NCBI GenBank assembly: GCA_003228415.1
Contig: QIDL01000001.1
Coordinates: 1-11,189, forward strand
Length of the DNA: 11,189 bases
Direction: 5' to 3'
Origin: Gammaproteobacteria bacterium
GTDB taxonomy: Bacteria; Pseudomonadota; Gammaproteobacteria; Pseudomonadales; Azotimanducaceae
In this document: positions 6,251 to 11,189 of the stretch, in pieces
Position numbering within the stretch: position 1 is the stretch's first letter
Layout of the letters: each line of letters opens with the position of its first letter
The notes under the pieces: generated by a model
Seen by the model: the letters and a program-made list of their open reading frames with translations, nothing else
Database searches by the model: none
Told to the model about the DNA's origin: nothing
Made by a program: the position numbers and the translations under genes

Positions 6251-8695
6251 ATGGCAACTCCCGAAGCCGCTGCGGCAATGACGATTAAATCCACGCTCAG
6301 TATCGGCGGCATGTCCTGCAGTGGCTGTGCCGCGCGACTGGAAAAGGTGCTTCTGGCGGAGCCTGGTGTTCGGGCAGCAACCGTCAATTTTGCGCTGGAG
6401 CGCGCGGACGTGGAGATCGATCCCGGACAGAGCAACATCGTCAATCTGGCCGACGCAATCGATCGTGCCGGATTCAGTCTGCCTCAGGTACATCATTCTT
6501 TCGGGATCGAGGGGATGACCTGTTCGGCCTGCTCTGCGCGGGTGGAAAAGGTACTTGCCGCCGTGCCCGGGGTGACCCGAGCGACGGTCAACCTCGCCCT
6601 GGAGCGAGGCGATGTAGAGATCATCGAGGGTGCGGTGGAACTACAGACACTAGTGGAAGTGGTTGCCGGTGCCGGCTATACGGCGCGGGTGACCTCGGCA
6701 GCCGTTCAGCGTGCCGAAGAGGATGCGGAACGCGAGGTTCTTCAACGGGCTGATCTCAGCCGCCAGTTCCGCTCGCTGCTGATTTCGGCCGCGTTGACGG
6801 CGCCTCTGGTGGCGCAGATGGTGGCGCATTTTTCCGGATGGTCTTTCCACCTGATGCCCTGGCAGGAACTCGCACTGGCCGGTCCGGTGCAGGTATTTTT
6901 TGGCTATCGGTTCTACAGATCCGCCGCCATCGCCTTGCGCCATGGCGCCGGAAACATGGATGTCCTGGTGGCCATGGGGACCACGGCGGCGTTCGTGTTC
7001 AGCCTGTGGTTGATGTATTCGCTCGGTTCCGGGGCCATGGGCAATCTGTATTTCGAGGCTTCGGCCGTGATCATCACGCTGGTGATGATGGGCAAGTATC
7101 TCGAAGCTCGTGCCAAGCGTGGTACCACTGCCGCAATTCGTGAATTGATGCAACTGCGACCCCAGGTGGCGCGTGTGGAGCGTGGGGGCGAGGAGATTGA
7201 GATTCCGATCGACGAGACCAGAAACGGTGACGTCGTCATCATCCGGCCCGGAGAGCAGGTACCGGTGGATGGCGAGGTCGTCGACGGCGCAAGCGAAGTT
7301 GATGAGGCGTTGATTACTGGTGAGAGCATGCCGGTGATCAAAGCCGTCGGGTCCGCGGTGACCGGTGGTGCCATCAATGGCACCGGACTGCTGCGAGTCC
7401 GCGCCACAGCGGTGGGAGAAGATTCCACGCTATCGAAGATTATCGACCTGGTGGAAAACGCCCAGGCCGGTAAGGCGCCGATTCAACGGCTTGTAGATCA
7501 AATTTCCGAGATATTCGTGCCCGTTGTCGTTGTGATTGCGGTGGGGACTTTTTCCGCCTGGTATTTTTTTGCCGGTGACTTTGAGTTGGCTCTGATCGCG
7601 GCGGTCTCGGTACTGGTAATCGCCTGCCCCTGCGCCCTGGGGCTGGCCACGCCGACAGCCCTGGTCAGTGGTACCGGAGCGGCCGCCAAGGCCGGTATCC
7701 TGATCAAGGACATCGAATCGTTGGAGCGTGCACATCGCATCGATGTGGTGATATTCGATAAGACCGGCACCCTCACCGAAGGCACTCCCAAAGTGATGCA
7801 TAGCCTTGCCATCCACGGCAGCGATCACGATTTGTTACGTCTGGCTGCGTCCGTGCAGACCGGGTCCGAGCATCCACTGGGCCGTGCATTCCTGCAAAAG
7901 GCTGAGCACGAAGCGCTGCCGCTGGGGGCGATCGATGAGTTTCGCAGCGTGACGGGCCGGGGAGTTTCCGCCCTGGTCAGTGGCCAGCGGATAGCGGTCG
8001 GCAACCGGGCATTTATGGAGGAGATGGGGGTGGCGACCGAACGCGGCGTGGCTACCGCCAGCGCCTGGGAGCGTGAGGCCATGACCGCGGTCTGGGTTGG
8101 GTGCGATGCCGAGTTACTGGGGGTGGTTGCGATTGCCGATGCCTTGCGCCCTGAAGCCATCGATGCGGTGAGACGCCTGCGTAAAATGGGCGTGCGGAGC
8201 CTGCTGTTGTCCGGTGATGCCCCGGCCGTCGCGGAGCGTATCGGCGCAGAGGTCGGTGTGGATCAGGCGGTCGGCGCGGTGCGCCCCGAAGACAAGGCAA
8301 GCCACGTCGAGCGCCTGCGCGCCGAAGGTAAGGTCATCGCCATGGTGGGTGACGGAATCAACGATGCACCAGCGCTGGCGGCGGCCGATGTCGGTATTGC
8401 CATGGGTACCGGTACCGATGTCGCCATGGAGACGGCGGACATTACCCTGATGCGTTCCAACCCCGATCTTGTCGGTGCTGCCATCTCTGTCAGCCGGGCC
8501 ACGTGGCGCAAGATCTGGACGAATCTCGGTTGGGCTTTCGGCTATAACATCATTGGTATACCGGTGGCGGCTCTGGGCTTGCTGACCCCAGCCGTTGCGG
8601 GTGCTGCCATGGCCCTGAGTAGTGTCAGCGTGGTGTCCAACTCGCTTCTGTTGCGTCGCTGGAAACCGACGAAAAATTCTGAAAAGAAGGTGTAG
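6251..8695 (+). CDS. copA: Cu(I)/Ag(I)-exporting P1B-1-type ATPase
   Basis: This ATP-driven pump exports monovalent copper from the cytoplasm across the inner membrane; 814 residues is typical. There are two N-terminal heavy-metal-associated domains, with GGMSCSGC (C23/C26) and EGMTCSAC (C91/C94). The transport-site motif CPC is C459-P460-C461, the phosphatase motif is TGES at 356-359, the phosphorylated Asp is D503 in DKTGTLTEG, the nucleotide-domain HP is at 541-542, and the hinge GDGIND is at 700-705. TM7 carries Y765-N766 and TM8 carries M787ALSS791, the YN and MxxSS signature that marks Cu(I)/Ag(I) specificity (P1B-1). A strong Shine-Dalgarno TTGGAGGT lies at 6237-6244, fixing the start at 6251. 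It is cotranscribed with the upstream MerR-type gene. No terminator is evident between its stop and the convergent pseudogene. Confidence 0.96.
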   Translation: MATPEAAAAMTIKSTLSIGGMSCSGCAARLEKVLLAEPGVRAATVNFALERADVEIDPGQSNIVNLADAIDRAGFSLPQVHHSFGIEGMTCSACSARVEKVLAAVPGVTRATVNLALERGDVEIIEGAVELQTLVEVVAGAGYTARVTSAAVQRAEEDAEREVLQRADLSRQFRSLLISAALTAPLVAQMVAHFSGWSFHLMPWQELALAGPVQVFFGYRFYRSAAIALRHGAGNMDVLVAMGTTAAFVFSLWLMYSLGSGAMGNLYFEASAVIITLVMMGKYLEARAKRGTTAAIRELMQLRPQVARVERGGEEIEIPIDETRNGDVVIIRPGEQVPVDGEVVDGASEVDEALITGESMPVIKAVGSAVTGGAINGTGLLRVRATAVGEDSTLSKIIDLVENAQAGKAPIQRLVDQISEIFVPVVVVIAVGTFSAWYFFAGDFELALIAAVSVLVIACPCALGLATPTALVSGTGAAAKAGILIKDIESLERAHRIDVVIFDKTGTLTEGTPKVMHSLAIHGSDHDLLRLAASVQTGSEHPLGRAFLQKAEHEALPLGAIDEFRSVTGRGVSALVSGQRIAVGNRAFMEEMGVATERGVATASAWEREAMTAVWVGCDAELLGVVAIADALRPEAIDAVRRLRKMGVRSLLLSGDAPAVAERIGAEVGVDQAVGAVRPEDKASHVERLRAEGKVIAMVGDGINDAPALAAADVGIAMGTGTDVAMETADITLMRSNPDLVGAAISVSRATWRKIWTNLGWAFGYNIIGIPVAALGLLTPAVAGAAMALSSVSVVSNSLLLRRWKPTKNSEKKV

Positions 8696-8747
8696 AGATA
8701 CCCTTCCGCGGAACGCAGGCGATTGGATAACGATCGGTCCGTGTATC

Positions 8748-9083
8748 TCAAACACATTTCCGGAGGATGGCGATATCCTCCTCGAACGAGTCCGGCTGCA
8801 GGGGACCGAAAGAGAAGCGCATCATGCGGTCGAGCGTGGCGCCGCGTGCCTGACGCACACGCCTTGTCTCCAGCAGTTGGGTCACGTAGAGCTGGGAGGC
8901 GCGTGAGACGCCGCCCGTACCGATCGAGGAGTAGTTCCTGAAGATCTCGATGTGCTCGCGCGCGGCGACGACCCAGCCGACGCGCATGCCGGGAACCTGT
9001 AATCCTTTGGTCGCGGCACCGACGACGAACAGATCGGTCCCCTCGATTTCGTCGATGTAGGGCAGCGCGAGTCCGGGAACTTA
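8748..9083 (-). pseudogene. PLP-dependent aminotransferase (class I/II) remnant
   Basis: On the minus strand the frame reads LPYIDEIEGTDLFVVGAATK, then GLQVPGMRVGWVVAAREHIE and a helical stretch up to LLETRRVRQAR. It then runs straight into TLDRMMRFSFGPLQPDSFEE and a stop at 8750-8748. AATKGLQVPGMRVGW resembles the fold-type I PLP motif, with the Schiff-base Lys followed by GxRxGW. The FSFGPL...FEEDI piece looks like the extreme C-terminus. The roughly 100 residues normally between them are missing, with the joint at about 8835-8850. The N-terminal half upstream of about 9080 is absent: the frame meets the stop codon of the neighbouring gene. It therefore looks like a decayed fragment, convergent with the ATPase gene. 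The exact substrate class cannot be assigned. Confidence 0.8.
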
Positions 9084-9419
9084 GCGATGCCCTCTACGTC
9101 GAGAGTGGCCGTTGCGATACCGGTGATCGCCACCGCCGAACGAAAGCCAGATATCCGTACGGTCGCCGTGTGGACGAAATCGCCTGGAGTGTTGCTCAGG
9201 GTACCAATCGTAGTCGAAGCGATCGTATCCATGGTCTCGATAGGCCAGATGACCGCGATAGCCGTGGTCCCGGTAGATAGGATAGTTGTAGTCATGGCTG
9301 AGTGAGTAACCGTGGTCCCGGTGACTCGCTTGCGCTGACACGGATAAACTCACCAGCAGTCCGAGTGCGACCAGCGCCATGGCTCTTTTTGATGTGCGTG
9401 AATGTGATCGTTTGTACAT
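9081..9419 (-). CDS. small exported Tyr/His/Arg-rich protein with YRDHGY repeats
   Basis: The ORF encodes 112 residues from ATG 9419-9417, with GGAGG at 9428-9424 and 5-base spacing; this decides against the in-frame ATG at 9431. Residues 1-31 form a signal peptide: basic MYKRSHSRTSKR, a hydrophobic core, and cleavage after SAQA. The mature 81 residues hold 11 His and many Tyr, Arg and Asp, and three copies of an R-D-H-G-Y motif (HRDHGY, YRDHGY, YRDHGY), encoded near 9308-9322, 9258-9275 and 9225-9242. The tail is DIWLSFGGGDHRYRNGHSRRRGHR-like and strongly basic. I do not recognise a family. A periplasmic metal- or polyanion-binding role is possible from the His/Asp content, but that is only inference. 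Its stop codon abuts the aminotransferase remnant, so its native 3' flank has been replaced. Confidence 0.72.
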   Translation of the reverse strand: MYKRSHSRTSKRAMALVALGLLVSLSVSAQASHRDHGYSLSHDYNYPIYRDHGYRGHLAYRDHGYDRFDYDWYPEQHSRRFRPHGDRTDIWLSFGGGDHRYRNGHSRRRGHR

Positions 9420-9437
9420 CGTTGCCTCCATAAATTA

Positions 9438-9463
9438 CCAGTAGGCAGCTTTCACCCTACTGG
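9438..9463. promoter_or_regulatory. inverted repeat just upstream of the small exported protein
   Basis: CCAGTAGG (9438-9445) and CCTACTGG (9456-9463) are exact reverse complements with a 10-base loop. The repeat lies 10 bases upstream of the GGAGG of the minus-strand gene, so it could form a leader hairpin in its mRNA or be an operator. No T-run is present on either side. Confidence 0.5.
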
Positions 9464-9470
9464 AGAGTCG

Positions 9471-9487
9471 CTGAACTCAGTCTGAAC
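9471..9487. promoter_or_regulatory. 11-bp-spaced direct repeat, possible response-regulator box
   Basis: CTGAAC occurs at 9471-9476 and again at 9482-9487, an 11-base period with a 5-base gap. This hexamer-N5-hexamer pattern is the usual form of OmpR/PhoB-family response-regulator sites. It lies in the shared control region of two divergent genes for exported proteins. Related TAAAC and TTAAC words follow at 9490-9505. The repeats are seen; the regulator is inferred. Confidence 0.4.
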
Positions 9488-9632
9488 GGTAAACGGCTGT
9501 TAACTTGTCCGTGTACAAACGGGCAAACTTCGTCGGATACACCTTCGAACCTTTAAGGCGTAGAATGATCGAACAGGTAAGTCGTTCCGAGATACTCGAG
9601 CCCGGAAACGCCCCTTCCGAGGTAACAAGCGT

Positions 9633-10646
9633 ATGTTAGCCGGTATTCGTTGTTCGATTCTGTTGTTCGCCATCGGGTTGGTAAGCCCGGTATGGGCGGT
9701 GAGTATCTATGACGTGATCGAACTGAGCGGTCAGGGCTATGGTGACGAGGAAGTCGTGAAGATCATCCGGAGCACCAGGTCGGTCTTCGACTTGAAGGTC
9801 GAAGATGTTCCGCGTCTCAAAAGCCTGGGGGTGAGCGAAACCGTCATCCGAGCCATGCTGGGAGCGACTCCCGCCGCCTCTTCGGGTGGGGAGGCTTCCC
9901 TCAATCTCACGGATGATCGAGATCGAATTTCACCGGCCGATTCGGCCGCTGCCCACGACTACATTGAAGACATCACTGATTCGGTTTCCGATCGTTCATT
10001 CCAGCCAGGTTCCTCCGGCTATGAGCTTGCCGTCTCACGGGTACTCATACCAGACCGATTCGGCGTAGAACTGGTATCCGAGGAGGCGTCCGGTGATCAC
10101 CGGCATGCATATGTGACGTTAACGGGTGTGCCTGTTTTGATATTGCGCGATGAAGGGCGCTATCGGACCGTCGTGAATCGCGGCGAAGTCATTGCGCGTA
10201 ATCTCGAAGAGGCAACACGGGCAGGAGAAGGCCGCTTCGAGGCGCTACATGCCAACGGTGCGGACATGGTTGTGTTTCACGGCGCCAAATTTCGGGACAT
10301 TCCAATCGTCACTGTCAATGATCGTGATGTGCATGCTTACGATGTCCGCAGTGAGCGTCGAGTGACCTCCGATCTACTCGCAGCATACTGGGCTGCGCTG
10401 CTCAACGACTATTGGGCCATCGCCTTCCTGCACCGGTCCCCGAGCCGATTGGTCAATCTGCATCGGGGTGATGCCTTCGTGGTGCTTTTCAATCTCGTCA
10501 ACCGAATGGGCTCCGATGAGCCCACGAATCTGGGATTGGCCGTACGGCAATTGCCGGGCACGATACAGGGACACCTGGAGCGCCTGGCTCAATCGGTTCC
10601 CGACGACTTCGAGGAGTCCTCCGAGCATAAGGGGGAAGCATCGTGA
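9633..10646 (+). CDS. exported protein of unknown function with N-terminal LKxxGVSExVI domain
   Basis: The ORF encodes 337 residues. GAGGT at 9619-9623 with 9-base spacing supports ATG 9633. The signal peptide is residues 1-22 (ending SPVWA). Residues about 23-77 form a helical domain (SIYDVIELSGQGYGDEEVVK, ending RLKSLGVSETVIRAML) that reappears in the next gene. A short Ser/Asp-rich linker follows, then a C-terminal domain of about 125-310 with strands such as AYVTLTGVPVLIL, RYRTVVNRGEVIARNL and ADMVVFHGAKFRDIPIVTV, and a helical part, LLAAYWAALLNDYWAIAFL. I recognise no enzyme motif. It would act in the periplasm or at the envelope. It overlaps the next gene by 4 bases (GTGA), so the two are translationally coupled. 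Confidence 0.8.
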   Translation: MLAGIRCSILLFAIGLVSPVWAVSIYDVIELSGQGYGDEEVVKIIRSTRSVFDLKVEDVPRLKSLGVSETVIRAMLGATPAASSGGEASLNLTDDRDRISPADSAAAHDYIEDITDSVSDRSFQPGSSGYELAVSRVLIPDRFGVELVSEEASGDHRHAYVTLTGVPVLILRDEGRYRTVVNRGEVIARNLEEATRAGEGRFEALHANGADMVVFHGAKFRDIPIVTVNDRDVHAYDVRSERRVTSDLLAAYWAALLNDYWAIAFLHRSPSRLVNLHRGDAFVVLFNLVNRMGSDEPTNLGLAVRQLPGTIQGHLERLAQSVPDDFEESSEHKGEAS

Positions 10647-11189
10647 AACGAATTTTGTCGATTGCTTTTTGTGCCGCTCTGGCTGCTTCCGGCACACTCA
10701 GTGCCGCTGTCGCGTCGGTGCCGCAAGCCACGGTAAGTATTGATGATGTGGTGCTGCTGGCAGGCAGCGATATTTCAGATCAGACGATCTTTACCTATCT
10801 GGATTTTCACAAACCGGACTTTGTGCTCGATCCCGATACCCTGCTGCGATTGCGCGACTCCGGCGTCAGCGAAGCCGTGATCCGCTACCTTCTGGAAATA
10901 GAGGGCACATCGAGCAACTCCGCAGCTACCGGCCTGGCTACTCCCGGCACAGCAACTACTGACACGGCACTTATCGGTGCGATCCCCCCCGATTACAGGA
11001 CAAACGGGTATCCGGAGTACTACTACGGCTCGGGAGGTTACGGTTACGGCTACGACTCGGGGCGCTACGGTTACGACTCAGGAAGCTACGGTTACGACTC
11101 GGGACGCTACGGTTACGGGTTGGGAAGCTATGGTTATGGATTGGGGGGCTACGGCTTGGGAGACTACGGCAGTATCGGGTACCCGATCG
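10643..11189 (+). CDS. exported protein with Tyr/Gly-rich repeats (runs off the right edge)
   Basis: The ORF starts with GTG 10643, overlapping the previous stop as GTGA, with GGGGGAAG just upstream (10631-10638). 182 codons are visible. MKRILSIAFCAALAASG leads to a signal peptide cleaved after about residue 22-24 (SAA or AVA). Residues about 31-87 (SIDDVVLLAGSDISDQTI, ending RLRDSGVSEAVIRYLL) match the N-terminal domain of the upstream protein. An Ala/Thr-rich linker follows, then a low-complexity tail built of YGYDSGR/S and YGYGLGS units. Such Tyr/Gly repeats are typical of exported, surface or aggregating proteins, but no function can be assigned. The C-terminus lies outside the window. 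Confidence 0.76.
   Translation, partial: MKRILSIAFCAALAASGTLSAAVASVPQATVSIDDVVLLAGSDISDQTIFTYLDFHKPDFVLDPDTLLRLRDSGVSEAVIRYLLEIEGTSSNSAATGLATPGTATTDTALIGAIPPDYRTNGYPEYYYGSGGYGYGYDSGRYGYDSGSYGYDSGRYGYGLGSYGYGLGGYGLGDYGSIGYPI
11045..11149 (+). repeat. five 21-bp tandem coding repeats (YGYDSGR-type)
   Basis: The units start at 11045, 11066, 11087, 11108 and 11129 and encode YGYDSGR, YGYDSGS, YGYDSGR, YGYGLGS and YGYGLGG. A shorter partial unit (YGLGD) follows. The first three are nearly identical at DNA level; the later ones diverge to GLG and use TAT codons. This fits expansion by slippage or unequal recombination within the gene. Confidence 0.85.

Noticed and set aside
8114..8755. 213-codon minus-strand ORF opposite the end of the Cu(I) ATPase
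   Set aside because: It covers the conserved hinge and TM7/TM8 motifs of the ATPase on the other strand, so it is a shadow.
8762..8781. Inverted repeat GGAGGAT/ATCCTCC as a terminator for the ATPase operon
   Set aside because: The arms lie in the coding remnant for EEDIAILR of the aminotransferase and no T-run follows, so it is best explained as coding sequence.
9544..9574. Possible ECF-type or sigma70 promoter (GAACCT, TCGAAC, TAGAAT) before 9633
   Set aside because: The matches are weak and competing; no consistent -35/-10 pair could be defended.
1..11189. CRISPR arrays, tRNA or rRNA genes, transposases
   Set aside because: No spaced identical repeats, no cloverleaf or rRNA-like sequence and no transposase or integrase motifs were seen on reading the window.

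Overview
The window looks like a metal-resistance and envelope region of a Gram-negative proteobacterium, most likely a gammaproteobacterium. That is inferred from the gene families (RND metal pump with periplasmic adaptor, MerR regulator with Cu(I) P-type ATPase, periplasmic c-type cytochrome, Sec signal peptides) and from moderately GC-rich codon use. No taxon can be named from the sequence alone.

Layout. A c-type cytochrome gene runs off the left edge on the minus strand. A roughly 475-base divergent intergenic region follows, holding a tandem 10-bp repeat and candidate promoters. The first plus-strand operon is an HME-RND periplasmic adaptor (609-1847), a CzcA/CusA-type RND pump (1859-4954) and a PII-like signalling protein that overlaps the pump stop codon (4951-5274). 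Downstream is a small protein with two CxxC pairs and a membrane segment (5429-5677); coding-like sequence just upstream of it in another frame suggests a frameshift. No outer-membrane channel gene is present.

The second plus-strand unit is a MerR-family regulator (5813-6223) and a Cu(I)-exporting P1B-1 ATPase of the CopA type (6251-8695). It is preceded by a textbook MerR-type promoter: TTGACC, 20-bp spacer with an inverted repeat, TATGAT. This promoter lies inside the longest possible regulator ORF, so the regulator must start further in, at 5813, on an almost leaderless transcript.

The right part differs. A convergent, truncated and internally deleted PLP-dependent aminotransferase remnant (8748-9083, minus) directly abuts a gene for a small secreted Tyr/His/Arg/Asp-rich protein with a repeated YRDHGY motif (9081-9419, minus). 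A divergent regulatory region carries an 8-bp-arm inverted repeat and an 11-bp-spaced direct repeat. It leads to two overlapping genes for exported proteins (9633-10646 and 10643 to the window end) that share a homologous N-terminal domain. The second ends in Tyr/Gly-rich 7-residue repeats encoded by 21-bp units.

How the parts fit: the RND system would move metal ions across the envelope, possibly sensed by the PII-like trimer, while the MerR/CopA unit pumps Cu(I) out of the cytoplasm. The secreted proteins on the right have no assigned function. Nothing in the sequence proves they belong to the metal system.
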